From assembly GCA_964634615.1 (NCBI GenBank), contig CAZWLQ010000016.1:1-17520 (forward strand): DNA of 17,520 nt, written 5' to 3'. This document shows, one piece after another, positions 7,225 through 13,884 of the stretch. The notes under the pieces are model-generated. The model saw only the letters and a program-made list of their open reading frames with translations, made no database searches and had not been told where the DNA came from. A program made the position numbers and the translations under genes. Origin of the DNA: EsbW-18 sp964634615 (GTDB lineage: Bacteria > Patescibacteriota > Minisyncoccia > Phycocordibacterales > EsbW-18). Within the stretch, counting starts at the first letter, position 1. Each line of letters begins with the position of its first letter.

Positions 7225-7956
7225 TTATTCGTTCTTCGCTTTTTGTAAATTTTTTCTGGTCCACAACTCTTGTCCAATCGAGAAGACGTTGCTCGTGACC
7301 CAGTAGAGAGCGATGGAGGCAGGAAGCGCTGCAGCGATGAAGACAATAATCACAGGGAAAATGTACTTCATTTGGAAGTGAAGACTTTTTGTGAACTCTT
7401 TTCCAAACGACGGCTTTGCGTCGTGCTTTGCTTCTGGTGGTTTTGCAAACTGCGCCTGGAAGAATTGTGAGACGCCGGCGAGAATCGCAATCGGAATGCT
7501 CTTTACGGTTACATCAATAACTCCGAGAAACATCGTGCTGACACCCTCTGGGACCGAAATAAATGAGTAGAGGTGGCTTGGATCAACGACGGGGAGACCG
7601 GAACGGAGGAACATGAAATAGAGGCCGAAGATAATCGGAATTTGAATGAAGAGAAAGAGAATGCTCGCGAACGGATTGAGTCCGCGCTCCTTGTAGAGGG
7701 CCATTATTTTTGTCGCCTGCTCTTGCGGATTGTCTTTGAATCGCGCCTTAATTGCATCGATTTCGGGCTGGATTTCCTGCATCACAATCTGCGTTCGCAC
7801 CGATTTCTGCGCGAGAGGAAAGAGAATCAATCGAACAATACACGTGAAAATAATGACGATGAGACCGAGGTCGGCGAAGGGGAGCGCGTGCATGAGCGCG
7901 ACCATACCGTTGTAGAGCGGGGTCGTGACGAGCGTACCAAAGATTCCGGTTGACAT
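7225..7956 (-). CDS. yidC: YidC/Oxa1 family membrane protein insertase (243 aa)
   Basis: Inserts and folds membrane proteins, alone or with SecYEG. The protein has the YidC core: an amphipathic N-terminal region, a first helix containing a conserved Arg in the membrane groove (FTCIVRLILFPL, R42), a cytoplasmic coiled hairpin (SVRTQIVMQEIQPEIDAIKARFKDN), the conserved NPFAS... segment before helix 2 (LFLFIQIPIIFGLYF), and C-terminal helices ending in ALYWVTSNVFSIGQ. It lacks the large periplasmic P1 domain of Gram-negative YidC, as in Gram-positive and CPR forms, and has no lipobox. It lies downstream of rpmH and rnpA in the classical order, but has its own promoter overlapping the rnpA stop codon. 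It is convergent with the propeller-protein gene over a 28-bp gap with no convincing terminator. Confidence 0.95.
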   Translation of the reverse strand: MSTGIFGTLVTTPLYNGMVALMHALPFADLGLIVIIFTCIVRLILFPLAQKSVRTQIVMQEIQPEIDAIKARFKDNPQEQATKIMALYKERGLNPFASILFLFIQIPIIFGLYFMFLRSGLPVVDPSHLYSFISVPEGVSTMFLGVIDVTVKSIPIAILAGVSQFFQAQFAKPPEAKHDAKPSFGKEFTKSLHFQMKYIFPVIIVFIAAALPASIALYWVTSNVFSIGQELWTRKNLQKAKNE

Positions 7957-7994
7957 GATGGAGCTATTCTACACAAGTGTGGCCCTCTTTTCAA
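7957..7994 (-). promoter_or_regulatory. yidC promoter, near leaderless
   Basis: On the - strand, TTGAAA (7994-7989), a 17-nt spacer and TAGAAT (7971-7966) make a good sigma-70-type promoter. The -10 contains the rnpA stop codon TAG. The yidC ATG follows 9 nt after the -10, so the leader would be only about 2-4 nt, and no SD is present. Confidence 0.6.
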
Positions 7995-8331
7995 TCGCGT
8001 GTCTTGCATCGGTGAGCAATATGTTGATTTCTCCGGAGAGAACTTTGAATGGAACCGTGTGTGCGTCACGTTTTGCAAAGAAAATATATGCGGCGGGAAG
8101 AAGTGTTTGTTTCTTTTCGTGTTGAGCGAGGGCGTCATACACGCGCCGCTTGACCACATGACGATCAACCGAGCGTTTGGCGACTTTTTTTGAAACCTCC
8201 ACGCTTACAGAAAACCCGTTCTTTCGTGGTGCGCTCACCCGAAGTGAGAAGTGTTCGGTGTGAAAAACCGACCCCACACGATGGTCGGTTTCAAATTCTT
8301 GCCGCGTTATTCTACGGCTTTTCGGAAGCAT
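7969..8331 (-). CDS. rnpA: Ribonuclease P protein component (120 aa)
   Basis: The protein subunit of RNase P, which binds the catalytic RNA and helps it remove 5' leaders from pre-tRNAs. The length is normal for the family. The N-terminus MLPKSRRITRQEF is the usual opening, and the RNP-motif helix appears as KRSVDRHVVKRRVYD (about residues 52-66), rich in Arg and Lys. The frame is open far upstream to 8595 through rpmH in another frame, but the ATG at 8331 matches the family start. It has no SD. It follows rpmH by 59 nt, a gap that carries one arm of a 16-bp inverted repeat. The terminal Leu-Val-TAG overlaps the yidC -10. Confidence 0.93.
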   Translation of the reverse strand: MLPKSRRITRQEFETDHRVGSVFHTEHFSLRVSAPRKNGFSVSVEVSKKVAKRSVDRHVVKRRVYDALAQHEKKQTLLPAAYIFFAKRDAHTVPFKVLSGEINILLTDARHAIEKRATLV

Positions 8332-8344
8332 AAAAATAAAGGAT

Positions 8345-8574
8345 GAGATACAAAGAACAATATTCTCATGCCTTGTACTTTGTACTTTGTTTAGACCGCA
8401 AGCTTCTTGCGACCCTTCGTACGACGGCGAGCGACCATCTTGCGACCACCTGGAGTTTTCATACGGACAAGAAATCCGTGGGTCTTTGCTCGTTTTCGTT
8501 TTTTGGGTTGGTACGTTCGTTTCATGGTGGTGGTTTGAGTATTGACTTGTCTTATTCTTTGTTCTTTGTATCTC
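8345..8574. repeat. 16-bp perfect inverted repeat flanking rpmH
   Basis: GAGATACAAAGAACAA at 8345-8360 recurs exactly as its reverse complement at 8559-8574, with rpmH between the arms (198 nt apart). In an rpmH-rnpA mRNA starting upstream of 8574, one arm would lie 34-49 nt before the rpmH start and the other 14-29 nt before the rnpA start. A partial 7-bp tandem repeat (TTGTACT, 8373-8390) lies beside the rpmH stop. Confidence 0.75.
8391..8525 (-). CDS. rpmH: 50S ribosomal protein L34 (44 aa)
   Basis: A very short basic protein, MKRTYQPKKRKRAKTHGFLV then RMKTPGGRKMVARRRTKG and RKKLAV, with the invariant L34 pattern (KRTYQPxxxxRxRxHGFxxRMxTxxGRxVxxRRRxKGR). It is a large-subunit protein needed for late ribosome assembly. 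It is the first gene of the rpmH-rnpA-yidC group and diverges from dnaA, the standard arrangement near bacterial origins. Both ends are certain: ATG at 8525 and TAA at 8391-8393. The long + strand frame running over this region into dnaA is a shadow. Confidence 0.97.
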   Translation of the reverse strand: MKRTYQPKKRKRAKTHGFLVRMKTPGGRKMVARRRTKGRKKLAV

Positions 8575-8630
8575 TTTCTTCAATTTGTTACCCACACATT
8601 ATTAACATAGTTATGTCCTTCTCACAAGTT
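8575..8630 (-). promoter_or_regulatory. Probable rpmH promoter region (two alternatives)
   Basis: Two candidates exist on the - strand. TTGTGA (about 8630-8625), a 17-nt spacer and TAATAA (8607-8602) would give a leader of about 70 nt that includes the 16-nt repeat arm. A nearer one, TTGAAG (8585-8580) with AAGAAT (8561-8556), would put the arm inside the promoter spacer. The sequence alone does not decide between them. Confidence 0.35.
8588..8596 (+). promoter_or_regulatory. DnaA-box-like site in the rpmH-dnaA spacer
   Basis: TTACCCACA differs from the TTATNCACA consensus at one position. It lies 33 nt upstream of the dnaA -35, where DnaA could repress its own gene. A single degenerate site is weak evidence. 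Confidence 0.4.
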
Positions 8631-8657
8631 GGGATGTTGCTCGCTCGTGCGTATAAT
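8629..8657 (+). promoter_or_regulatory. dnaA promoter
   Basis: TTGGGA (8629-8634), a 17-nt spacer and a perfect TATAAT (8652-8657). Transcription would start near 8664, leaving an 18-nt leader before the ATG at 8682, with no SD in it. The promoter position argues against the longer in-frame starts at 8614 and 8635. Confidence 0.72.
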
Positions 8658-8681
8658 GATGCGACACTATCTCATCATCAC

Positions 8682-10052
8682 ATGACACTACCTACTCCTA
8701 CCGACACAAAAACACTTTGGAAGCACGTTTTGGCAACGGTTGAGGCATCGGTATCGAAGGCAGTTTTTCGCACCTGGTTCAAAGACACCCACATTGTGAA
8801 GATTGAAGAGGGGGCGGTATTCGTCGGTGTGCCAAATCTCTTTGCTAAGGACTGGATCGCCTCAAAGCACCATAAAACCATCCTTAAAACGCTTCGTGAG
8901 CTCTCGGAGGTGGTTCGCTCTGTTGAATACATGATCTCAACCAAAGCGCCGGAAGACAGCCCTGTACCCATTTCAAGCGAACAAACCGCTTTAGGAACAT
9001 CCTTTGGAGAGTTGCCGCTCAAAGACCTTTACATCAATAAGGTCGATAACCTTAATCCGCGTTACACCTTCTCGTCGTTTGTCGTCGGCTCCTTCAATGA
9101 GCTCGCGTTCGCGGCTGCGCAATCAATTCTTGAGCGCCCAGGAACCCGCTACAACCCATTTTTTATTTATGGACAGACAGGACACGGCAAAACACACCTT
9201 ATCCAGGCGTTGGGAAATGAAATCCGCAAGCGTTTTCCTGATAAAAAGGTCTACTACGTGACGAGCGAGCGTTTTTCGCAGGAGTTAGTGAACGCAATTC
9301 AGACCAATTCGGTCGGTCCGTTCAAGGAAAAGTACAAAAAGTACGATGTGTTGATTATGGACGATGTACAATTCCTCTCTAGCAAGGAAAAGACCCAGGA
9401 GGAGCTCTTTCATATCTTCAACGATATCTATGAGAAGAACGGGCAGGTGATCTTTTCATCGGATAGACACCCAAACTACATCCAGAGTATCGCCGACCGA
9501 CTCAAGTCGCGTTTCAATGCGGGTATGACCATTGACATTCCATCTCCTGATCCGGAGTCACGTATGGCGATTGTGAAGTCAAAGACCGCAGAGCACGGCA
9601 TCGTTCTTCCGGAGGATATTATTTCATACCTCGCGACAACGCTTGATGGGAATATTCGAGAGCTTGAGGGAGCATTAAACTCGATCCTTGCACAAATACA
9701 GTTCAAGAAGCGCGATCTCTCATTGAACGAGGTTCGTGAGATTGTAAAAAACAATATTAAGCCGAAGAAAATGGTTGCGGTGAAGGATGTGGTAAAAATT
9801 GTCGCTGGTTTCTATTCGCTCGATGAAGAAAGTATTTACAAGAAGAGTCGAAAAAAGGAGGTGGTTAAGCCACGACAAATCATTATGTATCTTCTGCGAG
9901 AGGATTTTGCGTTGCCGTATCCAACCATCGGCCAGAAACTTGGTGGGCGCGATCACACAACGGTGATTCACTCGTACGAGAAGGTGAAGGAGGATTTAAA
10001 AACCGACCATCAGCTCGAACAGGAAATCGCACAGCTTCGAGGTATGTTGTAG
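8682..10052 (+). CDS. dnaA: Chromosomal replication initiator DnaA (456 aa)
   Basis: The AAA+ initiator that binds DnaA boxes at oriC, melts the duplex and recruits the helicase. Domain I spans about residues 1-80 (LWKHVLATVEASVSKAVFRTWF). Domain III opens with NPRYTFSSFVVG and has Walker A GQTGHGKT (164-171), Walker B IMDDVQF (D227, D228) and the sensor region SSDRHP. Domain IV carries the DnaA signature GGRDHTTVIHSYEKV (421 onward) for DNA recognition. The length matches the family. The frame is open upstream to 8343, but the ATG at 8682 fits both domain I and the promoter. It diverges from rpmH and is followed by a 284-bp spacer that looks like oriC. Confidence 0.96.
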   Translation: MTLPTPTDTKTLWKHVLATVEASVSKAVFRTWFKDTHIVKIEEGAVFVGVPNLFAKDWIASKHHKTILKTLRELSEVVRSVEYMISTKAPEDSPVPISSEQTALGTSFGELPLKDLYINKVDNLNPRYTFSSFVVGSFNELAFAAAQSILERPGTRYNPFFIYGQTGHGKTHLIQALGNEIRKRFPDKKVYYVTSERFSQELVNAIQTNSVGPFKEKYKKYDVLIMDDVQFLSSKEKTQEELFHIFNDIYEKNGQVIFSSDRHPNYIQSIADRLKSRFNAGMTIDIPSPDPESRMAIVKSKTAEHGIVLPEDIISYLATTLDGNIRELEGALNSILAQIQFKKRDLSLNEVREIVKNNIKPKKMVAVKDVVKIVAGFYSLDEESIYKKSRKKEVVKPRQIIMYLLREDFALPYPTIGQKLGGRDHTTVIHSYEKVKEDLKTDHQLEQEIAQLRGML

Positions 10053-10336
10053 ATGGTTCATTCGAAGTAGTGGAAAAGTCTGGGAATAAATCATTTATAA
10101 AGCATGAAGAAGTTGGTACTAAGAGAGTAATAGCGTGTGTATGAAATGTAGATAAAAAGAGTCCTTGAAGATATGTTGAAAAATTGCACACAGAGTTCAC
10201 AATCTAGTCCGAGTACAAAAACGAATAACCAATGAAAGAAAAAGTATTACAGAGGGCTCTAAAAAATATTTCTCCACATATCAACCGTACTAATAGTAAT
10301 AATAAGTTTTAAATTAAATAATAATCTCCACACACT
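10053..10336. other. Probable replication origin (oriC) between dnaA and dnaN
   Basis: A 284-bp gene-free spacer in the canonical origin position. DnaA-box-like sites: 10069-10077 (-, TTTTCCACT), 10136-10144 (-, TCATACACA), 10184-10192 (+, TTGCACACA), 10270-10278 (+, TTCTCCACA, one mismatch) and 10324-10332 (+, ATCTCCACA). After the fourth box and 12 bp, five consecutive TA[A/G] triplets at 10291-10305 match the DnaA-trio strand-opening element described in other bacteria. An AT-rich stretch containing almost no G or C follows to 10325. The boxes are degenerate, so the exact number is uncertain. Confidence 0.72.
10291..10325 (+). promoter_or_regulatory. DnaA-trio-like element and AT-rich unwinding region
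   Basis: TAA TAG TAA TAA TAA (10291-10305) is a run of the 5'-TA[A/G] triplet, placed 12 bp after the best DnaA box and oriented away from it. It is followed by AT-only sequence from 10307 to 10325. This order (box, short spacer, trios, AT-rich duplex) is that of the basal unwinding system characterised in Bacillus subtilis. Confidence 0.6.
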
Positions 10337-11437
10337 ATGAAATTCACCATCAATAAAAACGAATTTCAAAATGCCGTTGCGAAGGCGGAGAGAATTGCAG
10401 GTAAACATCTCTCGCTCCCTGTTCTCAAGTGTGTGTTGGTTATTGCCGAAGGGAAGGAGGTTGTCCTTCGAGCAACAAATCTTGATCTCGCGCTTGAGGT
10501 CCGAGTTCCGGCATCGGTTGAAATCGAAGGGGTTGTAGCGCTTCCTGCGGACACCCTTTCGGGGTTTCTCCACACAACGCCACACGCAGACTCACTTGAG
10601 GTATCGACTGAAGACTCGCATGTTGTGTTGGCAACACCAAAAACAACCACAAAGATTCGACCCCTTAATCATGAGGATTTTCCAATTATTCCTGCGATTC
10701 CGACCAAAAAAGTGTTCAGTGTTAAGGGAAGTGAGTTTGCAAATGGTCTGAAGAGCGTGTGGTTTGCGGCATCGGCATCAAGCATCAAAGCAGAACTCTC
10801 AAGTGTGTATGTGTATGCTGATGGTAATGAACTGGTGTGTGTGGGGACGGATTCGTTTCGTCTTGCAGAAAAGAAGGTGCAGGCAAAGTTCGAGGGTGAA
10901 TTTGAGGGTGTGTTAATTCCACTCAAAAACATCGGGGAGGTGGTTCGTCACATTGAAAACACGGGAAATTCAATTGATGTGATGAGCGACGGTCACCAAA
11001 TTGGTATCACCATTGACGGTGCGTACCTTTCATCAAGAATTATTGAAGGTGTCTTTCCAGATTACCGCCAAATCTTGCCGAAAGAGTATGAAACGCAGGC
11101 GATTATTTTAAAACAAGACATGATCGATGCGTTGAAGCAGTCACGCATTTTTTCAGATTCGTTCAATAAAGTTTCTGCGCGTTTTGATGTGGCGGACAAG
11201 ACGATTACGCTCACCACAAACAACAACGACACAGGGGAGAGCACCATTACACTCGAAGGTGCACTAACCGGCAACTCGCTCGAATTAAATTTCAACTACG
11301 CGTATTGGGCGGACTCACTCCAATCAATTAAAACTGACTCAATCGCTATTGAGCTTGCCGGACCAGGAAAACCAGCACGTATCCGCTCCGTCGGAGACCA
11401 ATCCTTCACCTATATTGTGATGCCGATGAATCGATAA
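10337..11437 (+). CDS. dnaN: DNA polymerase III beta subunit, sliding clamp (366 aa)
   Basis: The ring-shaped processivity clamp that tethers DNA polymerase III to DNA. The N-terminus MKFTINKNEFQNAVAKAERI and the following LSLPVLKCVLVIAEG and LRATNLDLALEVRVPASVE are typical of DnaN, as are the mid-protein SSIKAELSSVYVYADG and VGTDSFRLAEKKV. The last residues, SFTYIVMPMNR, match the conserved C-terminal MPMR-type motif. Three clamp domains of about 120 residues each fit the length. The ATG is directly adjacent to a TCTCCACA box copy and has no SD. dnaN is followed after 12 nt by a small DciA-like gene, so the two are probably co-transcribed. Confidence 0.96.
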   Translation: MKFTINKNEFQNAVAKAERIAGKHLSLPVLKCVLVIAEGKEVVLRATNLDLALEVRVPASVEIEGVVALPADTLSGFLHTTPHADSLEVSTEDSHVVLATPKTTTKIRPLNHEDFPIIPAIPTKKVFSVKGSEFANGLKSVWFAASASSIKAELSSVYVYADGNELVCVGTDSFRLAEKKVQAKFEGEFEGVLIPLKNIGEVVRHIENTGNSIDVMSDGHQIGITIDGAYLSSRIIEGVFPDYRQILPKEYETQAIILKQDMIDALKQSRIFSDSFNKVSARFDVADKTITLTTNNNDTGESTITLEGALTGNSLELNFNYAYWADSLQSIKTDSIAIELAGPGKPARIRSVGDQSFTYIVMPMNR

Positions 11438-11449
11438 GTACAAATTCGT

Positions 11450-11707
11450 ATGGAAGGCATTCACGGATTTTTACAGCGCTACTTGCACCTCACCCCACCA
11501 GACGGTGCGGTGCGGAAATCACTCGTTGAGGCATTTAAAGATATTTTAAATATCACAATTGATCAGCGAAAAATAAAAATTGTTGGCACGGTTGCATACA
11601 TTGAGATTGATACAACAACCAAGTCGATGTTTTTTATACACCAAGAAAAGCTTCTCCGTCGCGTGGAGGAGAGACTCGGCAAGAAGGCGCTCACAGCGCT
11701 GCGATAG
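11450..11707 (+). CDS. Small DUF721/DciA-like protein (85 aa)
   Basis: A short basic protein of predicted alpha-beta-alpha layout: an N-terminal helix (about 1-30), strands around RKIKIVGTVAYIEIDT (39-54), and a C-terminal stretch EKLLRRVEERLGKKALTALR that resembles the end of the DUF721/DciA fold, which is KH-like. DciA delivers the replicative helicase DnaB in bacteria lacking DnaC or DnaI. The location directly after dnaN beside oriC fits such a role. The protein is shorter than classical DciA and similarity is by eye, so the function is an inference. The stop codon is separated by one base from the stop of the convergent penicillin-binding protein gene. Confidence 0.55.
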   Translation: MEGIHGFLQRYLHLTPPDGAVRKSLVEAFKDILNITIDQRKIKIVGTVAYIEIDTTTKSMFFIHQEKLLRRVEERLGKKALTALR

Positions 11708-11708
11708 A

Positions 11709-13841
11709 CTAGTTGCCCACAGTTACCGTTCCTGCATCGGCGACGCCGTGTGAAGCAGCCCAGGCGCGCACAGGTGCCTCCCAATATTTGAACTGAGGAT
11801 CGTTCATCGGGTTGTTCGGAGCATCACCGGTTGGGTTATCAGTATCAACCCAGTAGAGGATTGAATGAACACCGCCTTTCACACGATTCTTGTTGCTCCC
11901 AACAAACTCACCACCCTGCCAAATTCCACGGAGAACTGGTTTTAAGTCGTCGTAGTCGTATTCGGGAGATGTAAACGCCTCATCAGGTCTCGTTGCAAGT
12001 GCTGCTTCCATAATCTCGTGCCACATTGGTGCGATGATGAAACCAGCAACCTTCTTTTCCATCGGGGTGTTATCGTTGTTTCCTGCCCACGCACCAACAA
12101 CCAACGATGGTGTGTACCCGAGAATCCACGCGTCTCGATAGTCATTCGTGGTACCAGTTTTTGCTGCAACATGTTTGCCAGGAAAATAGAGCGATGAGCG
12201 TTCGCCGAATGCTGGTGTTCGAGCGGCATTGTCGGAAAGGATGTCGGTGATTTGCAACGCAACATTCTTTTCGATGACGCGGAATGATTTTTCCGAGTAT
12301 TCCTCGAGCACATTCCCTTGGCCATCTTCGACCTTAAGAATTACGACTGACGGATTGCGAATACCTTCGTTTGCAAAGACACCATATGCACCAGCCATTT
12401 CGAGCAAGGTCACCTCACCACCTCCGAGCACCAGGGTGAGTCCGTAGCGTGCAGGATCCGCGAGTGTTGTGATGCCGAGATCGCGCGCGGTCTTAAGAGA
12501 GTCTGCGATGCCCGCAAGGTAGAGCGCCTTGACCGCAGGTATGTTCACTGACTGTGCGAGTGCGTCACGAATCGTCATTGGACCGCGGTAGACACCATCG
12601 TAGTTTCCAGGACTGTAGCAGTTGCCCTCGCTTGTGAGATTCGAAACACTGCAAGCGGTTGAGAATTGTGTTGGAAGATCAAAGAGAATAGTGTCCGGTG
12701 TATATCCCTTCCTGAAGGCGGTTGCATAGACGAAGGGCTTAAATGACGAGCCCGGTTGACGTCTTGCCAGTGTCACGTTCACGTTGCCGTCGATTTCTTC
12801 GTCGAAGTAGTCACGGGACCCAACCATCGCAAGAATCTGCCCGGTTTTTGGGTCGAGTGCGATTGCGCCAGCATTCTCTGCATTAAATTTTTCCTGGTTC
12901 TCGAGTGCGCCGCGGTTGATAATTTCCTCCGCTTTCTTTTGCAACTCGAAATCGAGTGTTGTGGTCACTTTCAGTCCGCGTTCCTCGATTACATTCTCAC
13001 CATATTTTCTTTCGAGATAGTCTTGCACATAAAAAACAAAATGAGGCGCCTGCAAACTTTGCTCCGGACGAGGATTAAACGTCACCGCCTCTTTTTCAGC
13101 GGCCTCGCGCTCCTCTTGTGTTATGAAACCAAGCTTCTCCATGCGTGAGAGCACAAGGTTTTTGCGCTTCTCAAGTGCATCGGTGTGTTCACCGTACGGT
13201 GAATAGTAGGTTGGTGCTTGGGGAAGCGCTGCGAGGTATGCCGCCTCGGCAAGGGTCACATCCGCGGCACTTTTGTTGAAGAATCGCTTGCTTGCCTCTT
13301 CGACACCATACAAACTTCCTCCCCACGGTGCCTCGTTCAAATAAAGCGCCAAGATTTCTTCTTTGGTAAGCACCTGCTCCAGCTTGATTGAGAGCACCCA
13401 CTCCTTTAGTTTTCGGGTGATACTTTTTTCTTGGGTGAGAAGAGAGTTTTTGACAACCTGTTGCGTGATGGTTGATCCTCCCTGCGAGAATCCGATTGAC
13501 ACAATGTTCGCGAAGACCGCACGAATGATTGAAGAAAACTTTATACCGCCGTGCTCATAAAACTCCGCGTCCTCGATTGCGACAACCGCGTTCTTGACGT
13601 TTCGCGACACCTTGTCAAACGGCACCACGGTGCGCTGAAAGCCCTCGTGAACGTCAAAAAGAAGTTTCTCGCCGGTACGGTCGTAGATTTTGGTCGATTG
13701 CTCAATTTTTCGATCCTCAATCACATCAAACTCCGGCAAACGGATGGATGCGGCCCACAAAAAGAACCCACCAGCGACAAGCGCAATAGCGGATCCGACC
13801 AAGAGAAGAAGGGTGTGGCGATTATGTCGTGTTGTATGCAT
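11709..13841 (-). CDS. Bifunctional class A penicillin-binding protein (glycosyltransferase/transpeptidase, 710 aa)
   Basis: Polymerises and cross-links peptidoglycan at the outer face of the cytoplasmic membrane. One N-terminal membrane helix (about residues 10-30) follows a His/Arg-rich cytoplasmic end. The GT51 domain has the catalytic motif IEDAEFYEHGG (E90), GGSTITQQVVKN (121-132) and the AAYLAALPQAPTYYSPY motif. The transpeptidase domain has SxxK at SSFK (S365, K368), SxN at SVN (431-433) and KTG at 561-563. Length and motif spacing are standard, and all catalytic residues are present. The frame continues upstream past tyrS to 14012, but the ATG at 13841 begins just before the membrane helix and has a -10 element next to it. 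It diverges from tyrS. Confidence 0.95.
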   Translation of the reverse strand: MHTTRHNRHTLLLLVGSAIALVAGGFFLWAASIRLPEFDVIEDRKIEQSTKIYDRTGEKLLFDVHEGFQRTVVPFDKVSRNVKNAVVAIEDAEFYEHGGIKFSSIIRAVFANIVSIGFSQGGSTITQQVVKNSLLTQEKSITRKLKEWVLSIKLEQVLTKEEILALYLNEAPWGGSLYGVEEASKRFFNKSAADVTLAEAAYLAALPQAPTYYSPYGEHTDALEKRKNLVLSRMEKLGFITQEEREAAEKEAVTFNPRPEQSLQAPHFVFYVQDYLERKYGENVIEERGLKVTTTLDFELQKKAEEIINRGALENQEKFNAENAGAIALDPKTGQILAMVGSRDYFDEEIDGNVNVTLARRQPGSSFKPFVYATAFRKGYTPDTILFDLPTQFSTACSVSNLTSEGNCYSPGNYDGVYRGPMTIRDALAQSVNIPAVKALYLAGIADSLKTARDLGITTLADPARYGLTLVLGGGEVTLLEMAGAYGVFANEGIRNPSVVILKVEDGQGNVLEEYSEKSFRVIEKNVALQITDILSDNAARTPAFGERSSLYFPGKHVAAKTGTTNDYRDAWILGYTPSLVVGAWAGNNDNTPMEKKVAGFIIAPMWHEIMEAALATRPDEAFTSPEYDYDDLKPVLRGIWQGGEFVGSNKNRVKGGVHSILYWVDTDNPTGDAPNNPMNDPQFKYWEAPVRAWAASHGVADAGTVTVGN

Positions 13842-13884
13842 AGATTCACCATGTATACCACGAATGTGGTACACTGTCTCCTGT
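13842..13884. promoter_or_regulatory. Symmetric divergent extended -10 promoters for the PBP gene and tyrS
   Basis: A 43-bp spacer holds TGG-TACACT on the + strand (-10 at 13870-13875, 9 nt before the tyrS ATG) and TGG-TATACA on the - strand (-10 at 13857-13852, 10 nt before the PBP ATG). Both are extended -10 (TGn) forms. Together they make an inverted repeat (13853-13861 with 13866-13874, 8 of 9 pairs) around a 4-bp centre. Neither gene has an SD. Confidence 0.55.

Noticed and set aside
7573..7953. A + strand frame of highly charged residues opposite yidC
   Set aside because: It is the antisense shadow of a hydrophobic membrane protein gene, a common artefact.
8343..8681. A 113-residue N-terminal extension of DnaA
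   Set aside because: It runs antisense over rpmH, has no family match, and lies upstream of a clear TTGGGA-17-TATAAT promoter; DnaA domain I begins normally at the ATG at 8682.
13690..13884. N-terminal extension of TyrRS
   Set aside because: It is antisense to the PBP coding region, and the remaining 407 aa already match the family length.
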